Assembly: GCF_012489685.1 (NCBI RefSeq)
Contig: NC_080043.1
Location: forward strand, 30,536,743-30,600,742
Direction of reading: 5' to 3'
DNA length: 64,000 bases
Source of the DNA: Lotus japonicus
Lineage: Eukaryota; Streptophyta; Magnoliopsida; Fabales; Fabaceae
Shown: piece after piece, positions 23,201-34,911 of the stretch
How the letters are laid out: each line of letters opens with the position of its first letter
How positions within the stretch are numbered: the stretch's first letter is position 1
Program-made: the position numbers and the translations under genes
Notes under the pieces: generated by a model
What the model saw: the letters and a program-made list of their open reading frames with translations, nothing else
Databases searched by the model: none
Told to the model about the DNA's origin: nothing

Positions 23201-24375
23201 CTCAGCCACCTGGATTTGAAGTTTCTAACCAAGAAAAGAAGGTGTACAGATTGCATAAGGCACTCTATGGATTAAAGCAAGCTCCCAGAGCTTGGAACAA
23301 GAGGATAGATGGCTTTCTCTTGCAGCTTGGATTTCATAGATGCAAAAGTGAGCATGGTATCTACATTAAAGGTAACTCCCTGGATTCTTTAATGATCATA
23401 TGCCTATATGTAGATGACCTACTAATAACTGGCAGCAAGGATGATGAGATTGAGGTTTTCAAAGGAAAATTGAAATTGGAGTTTGAAATGTCAGATTTGG
23501 GGTCCCTTTCATATTTCTTAGGGATTGAGTTTTTCAGAAGTGATGATGGGATTCTAATGCATCAGAAGAAGTACATTACTGATGTACTTAGAAGGTTCAA
23601 TATGCTTGAATGTAATCCAGCTTCAACTCCTGTTGAAACTGGAAATTTGTTGAGCACAGGAGTCCCTGAAGATCAAGCTGTTGATTCAACTCTCTACAGG
23701 CAGATGATAGGCTCTCTGAGGTACATTTGCAACTCCAGGCCTGACATAGCCTATGGTGTTGGCTTAGTCAGCAGATTCATGGAGGATCCTAAACATTCTC
23801 ATATGCTGGCAGTAAAGAGGTTGCTTAGATACTTGAAGGGAACCATGGATCATGGGATTTTGTTCCCAGCTGAGAAGAATAAGGAGTTAAAAGTTGTGTA
23901 TGGCTATACAGATGCTGACTGGTGTGGGGATAAAAGTGATAGAAAAAGCACCACTGGTTATTTGTTCAGATATGGGGATGCATCAGTGAGTTGGAGTTCA
24001 AAGAAGCAACAAGTTGTAGCATTGTCATCATGTGAAGCCGAGTACATAGCAGCTTGCATGGGTGGATGTCAAGCTTTGTGGTTGCAGTCATTGCTCAAGG
24101 AAATGGGAATGCACACTGAAGATCCAATGCTACTGTTAGTGGACAATAAGTCAGCAATCAATCTAGCCAAGAACCCTGTGTCTCATGGTCGTAGTAAACA
24201 CATTGAGACCAGGTATCATTTTCTGAGAGATCAAGTAGACAAGAAGAACTTGAAGTTAGAGTTTTGCAAGTCTGAGGAACAACTTGCAGATATACTCACA
24301 AAGCCCTTGAAGAGGGACACTTTTGTAAAGCTGAAGGTGCAGCTTGGAATTGTTAGTTTAGCTAGTATGAATTAG
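20272..24375 (+). pseudogene. Copia gag-pol polyprotein with one in-frame stop
   Basis: One continuous frame runs from the ATG at 20272 to the stop at 24373-24375 except for a TAA at 21154-21156. That stop falls inside the gag zinc knuckle (CFKCRNWGHFAS, then stop, then C). Upstream is a gag domain beginning LDGKNYDHWSVQ. Downstream, numbered from 21241, come protease [10 protein letters not shown] (about 37-46), integrase HHCC (HH near 166, CDEC near 200) and DDE core, reverse transcriptase with YVDD near residue 723, and RNase H ([15 protein letters not shown] near 930, ending past KHIETRYHF). Almost all catalytic residues survive, so inactivation rests on the stop and the missing 5' LTR. 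The insertion is therefore fairly young. Family-level lineage within Copia was not determined. Confidence 0.9.
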
Positions 24376-24380
24376 GGAGG

Positions 24381-24525
24381 TGTGTTGAAGCAAGTGTAAT
24401 TCATACAGTTAGTTAGGCTCAGTAGGATTAACTAGTGTATAGTTAATGAGTGCTATATATAGTACACAGTGTAACTGAGTTTGATAGAGCAATCAATAAA
24501 CAATTAAACATTTTTCTCTCAAGAC

Positions 24526-24562
<37 letters not shown>

Positions 24563-24583
24563 GAGAACCTTCTGGTTCTAACA
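24381..24583 (+). repeat. 3' LTR of the Copia element, about 203 bp
   Basis: It starts TGTGTTGAAGC (possibly two bases later) right after a purine-rich tract and ends TTCTAACA at the CTCAC duplication. It contains a TATA-like TGCTATATATAG (about 24450-24461), an AATAAA-like signal (CAATCAATAAACAA) and a CT microsatellite (24529-24561). No second copy exists upstream. Confidence 0.8.
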
Positions 24584-24847
24584 CTCACAACGATGGAAAT
24601 TTCTTTTCTAAAACTGAGTATGAGTCCATGTCTATTGCGTTTGGTAGACACTAGAGCAGGGACTGGAATTGTGTTTGGCGTTGGGATAGTCCGCTTAAGG
24701 GTGTGTAGCTTTGTGTGGAGATTTCTTCATAATGGGGGTGGGTTGAACTATAGGCGTTGACGATCGAGCTTAACAACGGATCCTTCATGCCCTCTCTGTC
24801 ATACTGGCGAAGAAACATCCATTCATCTTTTTCGTGACTGTGAGGGG

Positions 24848-25903
24848 CAGGGCCGGTCCCGACATTTTGGAGGCCCTAAGCAAATAATAAAAATGGACCC
24901 CTAATAATTTTTTTAAAGAACATTATCTATATTAAAAATTAATTTAATTAATATATAATGAATAAATGCTGAAGAAAAGGAAAAAAAAATCTGAAAACCG
25001 GTCAAACCGGTCATCCCTGTTCAAACGGTCAAAAAACCGGCTCCAGCCGGTCAAAACCGGTCTAGAACTGGTCCAAAATGGCTGGATGAGCTGCTCAGCA
25101 AGTCACCCCTATTTAAGCCAAACCTCACCTCCTCTCCCCCAAAACCTAGCCGTCCTTCCTCTCTTCCTTTCTTCTTCTTCTCTCTTCTCTGAAACACACT
25201 CTTTCTCCCTTTTTTCAGCACTTTTCTCTTCTTCCTCCTCCTCCTTTCTTCTTCTCTCTACCTCCTCTCTTCTGCTCTCTTCCTCTCCCTTTCTTCCTCC
25301 ACGAATCTTCTTCTTCCTCTAGACTTAACCCTCACCTCCAAAACCCCCAACCGCCACCATTTCCGCCCCCAACCACCACCAAGCTCACATTTTTTCACCA
25401 ATATGGACCCAACCCTCCCCTAACCGCCACCAAGCACACCTTTTTTCACCAAATCGGAATGAGAAACCATGGATCGGAGACATGCAAGCACTGGATCGGA
25501 GTGAAGAAGCTCTGAAGATGGAGATTTTATTTTTAAATATCAATATCAGTGTAAAAGTTTGATTTTCTTTTGTAAAGTTTTGATTTTTTTAATGTAAAGT
25601 TCGAATTTTTCTTAATAAAATTGTAATTTTGGTTCTGATTAGGGTGTTTGCAATTTTGTTTCCTTCACTGTTTCTTCCCTCTGAAAGTGGGCCTGAAGGC
25701 CAACTCCAGCGCAGGCAAAAAATAAGAGCCGACTCTTAAAACCTCCAGCTGGGCTAAGAGCCCAGCTTTGGAGTTGCTCTAACAAATTAATCATCAATCT
25801 TCCTCTCAAACATTATCTAGTTTAATGGGAATTTTTTTTGGGCCCCTTCTTTTTAGAGGCCCTGGGCTGTGGGTCTGCCTGCACAGGCCCATGGCCGGCC
25901 CTG
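24848..25903. mobile_element. hAT-type non-autonomous element inside the LINE
   Basis: 1,056 bp opening CAGGGCCGGTCCC and closing ATGGCCGGCCCTG, flanked by GTGAGGGG and GCGAGGGG (7 of 8 bases equal). Removing it rejoins LINE sequence. The subterminal motif GGAGGCCCTAAG faces TTTAGAGGCCCTGGG. The centre has ACCGGTC-rich and CT-rich stretches and no transposase. CAGGG ends with an 8-bp duplication fit hAT. Confidence 0.85.
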
Positions 25904-26791
25904 GCGAGGGGGTTAAACCACTTTGGCTGCAGTTGGTTGAACGACGACATAATCAGGATTTCTTCTCTTGTGACCTGCATGCGTGGGTGCTTGCGAATTT
26001 GCAGTTTAACCCTTTGATCTTCATTGGGATAAGCGGTGCCCCTGATTTTGTGTTTCTCCTCTGGTCCATCTATGAAGCTAGAGCGAATACCATTTTCAAG
26101 ATGACCCCTTTCAATCAGCAGGAACTACTTCATCTTGCGATGAACACGAAACTAGATTTCTCCCACAACAAGCAAGTGCTCCAGGATACTTTGACCTCTG
26201 CTGGACGCGGCTACCAAGTGGTTCAGGTGGGTTGGTCGCCCCCTCCATCCCTCTGGTTTAAGTGTAACACAGATGGTTCCGTGAGGGACCTGTTAAACTC
26301 GGCGGGGTGTAGTGGGGTTTGCAGAGACTCGTTTGGCAACTGGGTTTTTGGAGTTAGTGAGAATATTGGACACTCAAACGTTCTCTGGGTAGAGTTGCGA
26401 GCGATCTTCACCATGGTGAACCTTGCTTGGTTCGGGGCTTGCCTAAGTCATTGTTGAGAGTGACTCTCTAGTGGCAGTGAAGTTGGTGATGGAGGGTTGC
26501 GACATCTTGAACCCTTATGCTTCTTTGGTGAACCAGATATGAGTCGTCTTGTCTAAGGAGTGGTAGGTCCACTGTGTTCATGTCAGAACTCAGATGTGAG
26601 GCTAATCAGGTTGTGATGTTTTAGCTACTATAGCTCACTCCCTTTATATAGGCTCACATTGCTTTGAGGCTACGCAACCCAGTTGTTTGAACCATTTGCT
26701 TTTCGATTGGATGGGAGTTACTTTCCCGCGTTCTACCTTAGTGTAGTTTCTTTGCTTCAGGCTTGGGCCCTCCATGTAACAAAAAAAAAAG

Positions 26792-27725
26792 TAAATTTAA
26801 ATCATTTGATAGTGAGAGAAAATTTGTAAGTTTGTTGAGTAATTTTACTCTAAGCTGAAAAAAAGGAAATTTTATTATTCAACTCAGACATTATTATTTA
26901 GATGTTTCTGAGATCTTAATTTAAGAAAAATGTTAAGTCTATTAGAGTTTTATCAAGTGTTAGCTGAAACTAGAAAAACAGCGATATTTTCTCTTGTTGA
27001 TAGATTTTGATACGTCTTGTTCTACCAATTCTTATTTCAACAAAATCTACACAACAAATTTCTTCTGCAATGAAAGTTGTAAAGACTCGGTTTATCAACA
27101 AGAATGAATATTTTAGTAAACTGCCGGGAAGATCACTATTAAATATTAATATAGCAAGTAAAAAAAAATTGGTATTAAAAAGAATGAAGAGTTATATTTA
27201 AATAAATTTTTACTTAAAGTCTATTTTATATTCATTGGTTAAATTTTATTATTTTGAATTCTATCACAAGTTTAAAACAAAATTTCTTCTCAATTTTGAG
27301 ACGAAAACTTCTATTCCATCAAAATTTGGAACGATTGTGACAAAATTTATATTCTGTCCTCACATAAATAGTAACTTCTTGTTGTCATCAAGGATGTGGG
27401 TAAACGGTCAGGTTGTTTCAGATTTAGGGTGTTTAAATGTTAGAACCATCAAACATGCTTGGTTTCGGTTGGCTCGAATTTCCTAATTTTTGCTTTTAAA
27501 CCCGAGTCAAACCAACCTGATCTCAATTAGACTGGTTCTGTTCGGATGGTCGGATTTGGAATATATAAACATTATTTAGAACCGATGGTGGTCGGATGAA
27601 GTAAAAAAATCCAAACTATACTTATGGTTCCATCCAATCCACCATAATGTGTTTAGTTCAGATCAGTTTGGTCGGATTCACGATCAAATCGTACTCGCTT
27701 ACGCCCCTAATTAAGGCACTAACAT
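26792..27725. other. AT-rich spacer, possible degenerate hAT MITE at 27390-27708
   Basis: No gene was recognised. From about 27390 (GATGTGGGTAAACGGTC) to 27708 (TACGCCCCTAA) the sequence has the repetitive GGTCGGAT and GGTTCG composition and ends of a TAGGGGYGTAA-type hAT MITE, but no clean target duplication was found. Confidence 0.35.
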
Positions 27726-28318
27726 TAGTGGTGGAAAAAAGTTAAGCTAGGCTAAGCTTTGCTTAAATAGATCAAGCCTACTTAAAAAGTTCAAGGCCTA
27801 AGCCTGTCATAGAATTTTCTTTAGGCCTGCACTTGAGTCATTTGAAAGTTTGGCTTGCCTTAATAGCCTATTTAAATACATTGTAATAAGACATTCAAGT
27901 AGGCTGACAAGTTTATTTGTTAATATATCAACAAACTTATAGGTTAACAAGCTAAAATATATTAAAATCATAATATAATTCAAAGAAAATAGATCATCAG
28001 TCCATTTCTGAAGATGTTTATATCGTTAAATTCTTATGTAGTTTAACATGTTTAAATATATAAACATGATAAAGATATAATTTAAGAAGATATTATAAAA
28101 ATATAATGTTAAAATAATAGAAATTGTAAAATAAATTTATATTAATTTAAATAGGCTGACATGTTAGGCTTTTAATGATTTTTAAGTGGCCTAAGTCTGG
28201 CCTTTTTAACTAAATAGACTTTTAGAAAAGTCTTGGCCTTATTAACTTGGCCTGGTCCTGAGCTAGATCTAGGCTAGGTCATAGGCCTTGTCGGCAGTCT
28301 GGTCTACTTCCATCCCTA
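27726..28318. mobile_element. hAT-type MITE with 8-bp target duplication ACTAACAT
   Basis: 593 bp opening TAGTGGTGGAA and closing TTCCATCCCTA, flanked by ACTAACAT (27718-27725 and 28319-28326). The interior has repeated GGCCTAAGCCT and TAGGCTGACA motifs. TAGGGRTGG-type ends with an 8-bp duplication are typical of plant hAT MITEs. Confidence 0.85.
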
Positions 28319-28479
28319 ACTAACATTGGAGATAAATATTAGTAGTAACTATTTAGTCCCAATTTTTGCATGAATAACATTAATTTCAATCGCAAATGTT
28401 ATTTAAAGAGTGTATTTATGATGAATATGTCTTTATTTATTCACTTATTAATTATATTAAATAGTATTTTTCTTAAAAT

Positions 28480-30080
28480 GATAATATATCATTCAAGAGA
28501 ATTCTACTCAAGGGACAAGAAGGGGTGGTAACCCAACAAAAAGAGGGGCCTAAAACTTCCATTGTGAATAACAACAAATGTCCACCAAAACAACACCCAC
28601 AATACAAGTCCCAAACATTAAAAAAAAAACCTTCCAAAAACCTATAAAAGCTGCATAAAAGAAAGACTCTCAATGGCCAGAAACCAGCACTCATATAAAC
28701 ACCACTGTGACGCTAAGAAGAGAGCATCATCCTAAATTCTTACTCTAACCCACGGATAGTCTAAATTCTTACTCTAACCCACGAATAGCTTAAATTCTTA
28801 CTCTAACCCACAGATAACTTAAAGAAAGGCTCCCAATAGCCAGAAACCAACACCCATATAAACACCACTGTGACGCAAAGAAGCCACATCTTTTTAGCTC
28901 TAGTAAAATACCTGCTAGCATAACTTGAATCTGAAGGCGCATGCCTTTAGCACCTTCAACATAAATAGGAACGTCATACAAACCATTCCCTCTCTCTAGC
29001 AAAGTAAAGGTTCAACACTATCAGAGAAAACCACCACATACCGTGAAGTTTGTGCTCTCTTTTTCTTCTTAGGACGTCCACGGGGCCTTGAAGAACTCCC
29101 TTTGAAACTCCAAAAATCCTTTTACATTACATGACCTTACTCCTTTCGAATAGCCTCATTGGAATATTGTGAGATAACCAAGCATCCCTCAAGATTAGAC
29201 AGTCTCGTCCCACTGGAGGTCAAACCAAACAGAAGTGACTATCTACCATCAAAACCCCAAGATGGTACAGGAAGCCCCAAGTCCCCTGAGCTTCTCTCCA
29301 CCACCGCCAAAGCACCAAGTACATATGAATCGAGCTTCTTCTCTGCTAGGTTGTTGTCTTCAAAGCAACCTCCATTCATCTGAACAAGATCTCTAAGACC
29401 CAAAAGGATAATTCCTGGAAAATATCCTCAACCGGGACCCTTGGCTCCAAATAAAAAATTAAAAGCAATTTTAACCATAATTAGTCTCTCCTCGATCGAC
29501 GAAGATAAGACATCATGAGAGACCGACGACTTCCCAAACCAGAACATCTCTCCAAGTGGAAGACCTCGAACTAGTCCCTTTCACTTGCCTTCCTTGTGAC
29601 CGCAAACCCTCCAACCTCTTCCCTCGAAGCCTAGACCTCGCGACCACCTTTGCGAGAGCCATGCCGGGAGTCGCCACTGCCAAGAAAGCACCTCACCTTG
29701 AGCCTGTCCAAAAACTTGATCATCATCTCCGAACAAGCCAGAGACGCAAATCTGATGAACCCAAAACCCTTCTTCATGCGCTGAACAAACACCGTCTCCA
29801 TTTTTCCATGTTCCAAAAACAAGTCCCCAACATGCATTTCAGAGATGTCAATGATGAACATGGTCGCACATTCCCAGAAAAAGCACTCATCACCCCGACC
29901 ACTATTTGGATCACCCAATCGCTCATTGATAGGACAACCTCCATGCTCTGTTTCAGACCCTCCAACTCTTCCTCTAACTCCCCCTTGTTTGCATCGCCAC
30001 CATCTAGTCCTGACCCTTGTCCACATGTTGAAGACCCAACCCTCACCGATGTGGTAAATGATATAATAAACATGGTTCAA
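28480..30080 (-). mobile_element. Decayed LINE-like fragment with RRM-type ORF1
   Basis: The minus strand from about 29880 to 29630 reads an RNA-recognition-motif-like segment with GFGFIRFA (RNP1-like) following FVQRMKK. Further down a basic PRGRPKKKK stretch appears near 29080, then a linker region. In plant L1-type LINEs ORF1 often carries an RRM plus basic tail, so this is read as the 5' half of a LINE in reverse orientation, interrupted by several stops. No reverse transcriptase part was found. A decayed host RRM gene is the alternative. Confidence 0.45.
28664..28886. repeat. Local repeats: 33-bp tandem units flanked by a 60-bp direct repeat
   Basis: TAAATTCTTACTCTAACCCA occurs three times between 28732 and 28813 at about 33-34 bp spacing. 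On either side a block ending AAACACCACTGTGACGC appears (28664-28717 and 28824-28878), so the array probably arose with a duplication of about 160 bp. Confidence 0.75.
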
Positions 30081-31108
30081 CTTTTTATTTAATATATATT
30101 TTAATAATTTTACATAGCCTACATGTAAATTCTAAACCCCTAATTTTATTTCATAGTTTCATTTTTCACATTTTTCACTCTTTGTTTCAATTTCATCTAA
30201 GTTCTAAGTGTCATGTCATTGTCGTATTGATTAATTTGATCCCTTTGTCGTACTTGTTTTTCATGATATATGATTATATGTCATTTATGTTGTGCTATTT
30301 CATGCTATTTAGTACAATGTTTGGTGTCTTTTTTATGCTATTTGGTACTATAAGCGATTTACCAATTTTTTCACTTTTTTTTTTCAATTTTTAAATATTA
30401 GTTTTTTAATATTCTAGATTCATTATTATATTAATATAGCGATACGATCAACCCGCTTGAACCAACTCGAACATCGTCGGGTTTAGTTGGTTTGGGTCCA
30501 AAGGTAAAAATTCGCGAAAACCAACCTAACCCAATCTGAACAATTTTGACTGGTTTGGTTCCTAATTAGCCTAAAGTCCGCCCAACCCAACTCAACCTGT
30601 GTGCAATCCTACCCAAAAGTGAGAAACTCCTAATGGCATCAGAAACTATCAGTACTACTCCTACTCCTCGAGTTTTTTTTTTTTATGAAAATGTTTTGAT
30701 CCAAAATATAAATCACTTTCTAATATCTAGAAAATATTAAATTTTTTCTTTTCTGGATTTACGCCTATATTTAATGAGAAAGAGATGTCAGAATTTTGAA
30801 ATTTAACTCAGGGAAAAAATTCATTGGAAATTAAATAAGGGTAATTTATGAAAGTTAATAAATTATAGTAACTACTTTAATCTAAGAAAATGATATAAAA
30901 GTGGCTTACATATAGGAAGGAAGGGAGCTTATAAAAAAAAGGAACGAAGGGAGTATAATACTTTGATCAATATCTCAGAGACACATATTTCGTCTCAAAT
31001 GGAAAGGGATTATATATCTATATCTAATGAGTGACGGAAGTATATTCTCCCGTGTTCAACCGGCATTGACAGAAGATTGCGAGAACGTGAGCTTCATGCC
31101 TTCTATAG
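30081..31108. other. Spacer with remnants of small DNA transposons
   Basis: No gene recognised. 30440-30612 is a GGTTTGG/CCAACC-rich block of the type found in hAT MITEs. About 30655-30956 ends in GGAACGAAGGGAGTA, the terminus of Stowaway-type MITEs, with a weak matching start (ACTCCTACTCCTCG). Confidence 0.4.
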
Positions 31109-31970
31109 TGTTGGTACATGTTGTCTTGCATTTTGTCAAAACAACTGATTGTCGAAGCAGATGTCGTGACATCTGATTCTGCGAGGCTAGGACATTAGTC
31201 CTTAGCTTGAGTTTCTGTTGTGGGCCCTCTGAAGATTATCTGAAGATATGTTTTCCATGTTACTTGAGAGTCAAGTAGCTATTCCATAAGGGTTTTGTTT
31301 ATGGGTTGTTATTTGTTGAAACAATCTTTGTTAAAGGATTGGTTTCTATCTTTACTTGTGCAATGAGTAATAAGATCTATCAAGATTGCGTTTTAAATTG
31401 ATGTTGCTGCAATCTGTTACTTCAGCCCATGCTAACCCTAGAGCCCATGCTACTGCTGCTGAAATCTATAAAAGGATGAAGACCTAAAACATGAAGACCA
31501 CCGAAGCTAATAGAGAGAGATCAAGTGTTTTAGGATTTGTGATTGTGCTTTGTCCTTTGTTAGTTTTGAATCCTCTTTGCTCACTGATTCTATAAAGCAA
31601 AGAAGGGTTTTGTGTGTTTGATTGCAATCAAACTCTGATTGTTCATTGTGTTTTACCAATCACTGTGGCAGTGATTGAGAGAAAGTGAGAGGGGCTCTCA
31701 TACTTAGGTTGAGATACTAAGTAGAAATACACTGGGTAGATTAGGAAGTTAAATATGAACTGAGGTGTTCATGAGTGTCTGTAATTCCTGAATCTTGAGA
31801 TAGTGAATTTCTTTTCTTTGGGTGCAAACCCTCCAGACGTAGGTGAAAGTTTTTCACTGAACTGGGTTAACAACTACTGTGTTTTGTTGTTTCTGTTTTT
31901 AAGTTCTGTTTTACTGTTAAGCGATTGTCGAACCTATTGTCCCAGCATCGTGCAGGACAATCGTACTACA
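31109..31970 (+). repeat. 5' LTR of SIRE-like Copia element
   Basis: Begins TGTTGGTACATGTTG and ends TCGTACTACA, 862 bp, followed after 18 bases by a primer binding site TGGCATCAGAGC (31989-32000). The length is in the range of SIRE-type LTRs. No second LTR remains because the element is truncated, so the left boundary is inferred from TG and position only. Confidence 0.65.
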
Positions 31971-34685
31971 GGGAACCTGAATTACAATTGGCATCAGAGC
32001 AGGCACCCTGTTCTGGTTGGGTGAGCTCCAGGGAGTTTGATTCAAGTTCTAATGGATAACAAGGAGGGAGGATCAGTCAATAGGCCACCCATTCTGGATG
32101 GTACTAACTATGACTACTGGAAGGTTCGCATGACAGCCTTTCTCAAGTCAATTGACAACAAGACTTGGAAAGCTATTGTCAAGGGTTGGAAGCACCCTAC
32201 TAAACCTCATGTTGAAGGCACCTCTACCACTGTTGTGGAGAAACCTGAAGAGAAATGGACCAGTGTTGAAGATGAAGCTGCTCTTGGAAACTCAAAAGCT
32301 CTAAATGCTATCTTTAATGGAGTTGACAAGAATATGTTTAGGCTGATCAATACATGTATTGTGACAAAGGATGCTTGGGAAATTCTGAAGACTGCACATG
32401 AAGGAACTACTCGAGTGAGGATGTCAAGACTTTAGATGCTTACTACTCAATTTGAAAATTTGATGATGACTGAAGAAGAGACTATCTCAGAATTCCACAT
32501 GTGTGTCCGTGACTTGTCTAATGGTTCATTTGCTTTGGGAGAACCTATGTCAGATGAGAAGATTGTAAGGAAGATCTTGAGATCTCTTCCCCAGAAATTT
32601 GCTATGAAAGTCACTGCAATTGAGCAGGCTCAAGACATTGAGAACATGAAGGTTGATGAACTTATTGGCTCTTTGCAGACATTTGAGTTGAAACTGAGTG
32701 GAAAGTCTGAAAAGAAGAATAAGAGTATTGCCTTTGTGTCTAACACTGATGAAGGTGATGATGAAGACTGTGAGGGTGAAAACCTTTTTGAGGCTCTAGC
32801 TATGCTAGCAAAGAAATTCAACAGAGCATTGAGAAAGATTGACAAAAGAACCAGGCCTAATGTCCAGGACATGAAGTTCGACAACAAACCCAAGTTTTCT
32901 AATTCACAGAGGAAGACCAAGGAAGAAGAAAGATCAGGTCAGAACAAAGGAGTGCAGTGTCATGAATGTGAAGGATATGGTCACATCAGGTCTGAATGTG
33001 CCACCTATCTTAAGAAGCAAAAGAAAGGTATGATGGTAACTTGGTCAGATGAAGACACTGAAAGTGAGGAGGAGATATCTGCAAACAAAGTCAATGCTTT
33101 TTCTGGAACCATCTATGAGTCTGAGACAAGTGATGAAGACATCTCTGATGAGGAACTGGCTGAAACTTACAAGCTACTACATAACAAGTGGGAAGAAGCA
33201 TGTAAACTTGTGAGAGAAAAGCAAAGTGAGATAGAACAACTTGTTCTCATAATGAAAGGCTGAACGAGCTCAGCACAAAACTGAAGGAAGAGCTGGAGGA
33301 ATGGCAGAGTAAGTTTAATAATGCTGATGTTATGGAAAAGGCTAACTTAATGTTGACTAATGCAGGACTTCAAGAGGAAGTGGAAACTCTGACAAGAAAC
33401 CTTGAAGCTACTCACAAATCTGTTAGAATGCTGAATAGTGGTTCTGATATGCTTGATGAAATTCTGGAAAAAAAAACTAGCAAGCATGGAGGAAGTTTGA
33501 AGGGAATTGGTTATGACTACAGGACAGCAAAAAAGGAGATCAGAAAGGATCAGAGAAATTTGTTTCTGCTACAAAACAAACTGAATTCAAGAAGCCCAAG
33601 GATTATCAGTTGTCAGACCCATTGCCCCGACATGTGCCTCAGCATGTGAATCCCCAGCTTAAGTTTGACAAAACTGTACCTTGGAAGTGTCATTACCGTG
33701 GTAGGAATGGTCATATAAAGCCCTACTGTTTCAAGTTATATGGTTATCCTCAGATGCACAATAATATCAAGTCCTCAAAGCCTATTCAGATGAGGAAGCA
33801 ATGGAAGCCCAAGGGTGAAATCAAATGTCAGGTAGCCTACACATCTTTCAGAGCATCATCAAAGGAAGGCTGGTATTTTGATAGTGGCTGCTCAAAGCAC
33901 ATGACAGGGAACAAGAGCTTCTTACAAGACATCAGAAGTCACTCCACTAACTATGTTACTTTTGGAGATGGAGCTAAAGGAAAGATCAAGGGAGTAGGAA
34001 AGCTTGTTAGCACAGAATCTCCTAACTTGAATAATGTGTTACTTGTCAATGGTTTAACTGCAAATCTGATCAGCATAAGCCAACTGTGTGACCAAGGGTA
34101 TGATGTGAAGTTCAATAAAATAGAATGTGTGGTGACCACTGATGATGACAAAATTGTGATGAGAGGAGTCTGATCAAAAGACAATTGTTATATGTGGACA
34201 TCAAAGGAAAAAGCTCATGTTTCTAGATGTTTGACAACCAAGGAAGATGAGGTGAATGTATGGCATCAAAGACTAGGACATCTCAACTACAGGAGCATGC
34301 AAAAGGTGATTGCTGATGAAGCAATAAGAGGCTTGCCGAAATTGAGCTTGGGAGAAGGAAAGCTTTGTGGAGAATGTCAGATTGGAAAACAAACCAAAGT
34401 GTCACACAAGATGCTCCAGCATCAGACCACGACAAAGGTTCTGGAATTGCTTCACATGGATCTCATGGGTCCCATGCAGGTTGAAAACTTGGGAGGAAAA
34501 ATGTATGTGTTTGTCTATGTAGATGATTTTTCAAGGTATACATGGGTTGGATTTATGAGAGAAAAATCAGAGACTTTTGAAATATTCAAGAACCTATGTT
34601 TGAGACTTCAGAATGAGAAGAATTGTGTGATTATGAGAATCATAAGTGATCATGGAAGGGAATTTGAGAACTCAAAATTCTTGGA
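31109..34685 (+). mobile_element. Truncated SIRE-like Copia element
   Basis: 5' LTR, primer binding site, gag, protease and the N-terminal half of integrase are present. The sequence then changes abruptly near 34685 into the 3' half of a Harbinger-like element. Reverse transcriptase, RNase H and the 3' LTR are absent. Confidence 0.85.
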
Positions 34686-34690
34686 GTTAG
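32052..34690 (+). pseudogene. Broken gag-pol of the SIRE-like Copia element
   Basis: From the ATG at 32052 the frame reads a gag beginning PPILDGTNYDYWKVRM. Breaks are visible. TAG at 32433-32435 lies where related elements keep reading. A frameshift occurs near 33250. Another lies in the A-run near 33530. A TGA follows RGV at 34171-34173. Conserved parts include two CCHC knuckles (CHECEGYGHIRSEC near 32960; a degenerate one near 33690), the protease motif YFDSGCSKHMTG near 33870, the integrase HHCC region (HQRLGHLNYRS, CGECQIGKQ) and the start of the DDE core. Translation stops at the junction with the DNA transposon. Dead element. Confidence 0.85.
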
Positions 34691-34911
34691 GATACTAAAA
34701 AATATATGTATAACTGGTATCCTATCATGTTCTATCCTAACTCTCCCCTCAGGATAACTTTTACGATGCACATGATATGATAAGAGACATGATAATGTTA
34801 TCATATCCTATCCTATCTTACTGGCGCAACAAACAACAGATAACAACAAGATATGATTACTATCATGTCATATCATATCCTGTCATGGCCACCAAACGGG
34901 CCCTTAGTATT
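34686..34911. mobile_element. 3' half of a Harbinger-like element
   Basis: Matches the last 210 bases of the element at 9239-10311 (shared ACTGGCGCAACAAACAACAG-like core) and ends CACCAAACGGGCCC followed by TTA. Its 5' half is missing, replaced by Copia integrase sequence. The boundary is shared microhomology GAGTTAGGATACT. Confidence 0.8.

Larger units (their letters stand above)
20110..24583 (+). mobile_element. Ty1/Copia retrotransposon lacking its 5' LTR
   Basis: Flanked by the 5-bp direct repeat CTCAC (20105-20109 and 24584-24588), the element starts TGTGGTATCAAGAGC, so the tRNA-Met-type primer binding site (20112-20124) begins within two bases of the insertion point. Gag-pol follows, then a purine tract near 24373-24380 and a 3' LTR (24381-24583) ending CTAACA. 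The upstream LINE frame runs right up to CTCAC, so there is no room for a 5' LTR. See the findings for interpretation. Confidence 0.9.
19671..26791 (+). mobile_element. L1-type LINE 3' end, split by Copia and hAT insertions
   Basis: Three collinear pieces remain. 19671-20109 carries the reverse transcriptase C-terminal region (motifs around RGTWDELNKHLRWRLGDG and FWFDRWL). 24584-24847 carries the zinc-finger-like region after it. 25904-26791 carries the RNase H-like domain (CNTDGSVR, ELRAI). It ends in a poly-A run at about 26780-26791. Frames are broken by stops (for example after ACLSHC, 26457) and the 5' part is missing, as usual for LINE copies. It served as target for the Copia element (duplication CTCAC) and then the hAT element, giving a readable nesting order. 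Exact 5' boundary uncertain. Confidence 0.8.

Noticed and set aside
24966..25322. Ser/Leu-rich frame of 118 residues
   Set aside because: It lies inside a non-autonomous hAT element on a CT-rich stretch with no domain.
29556..30092. Plus-strand frame of 178 residues
   Set aside because: Low-complexity Pro/Ser/Thr composition, and the opposite strand shows an RRM-like motif, which explains the openness.
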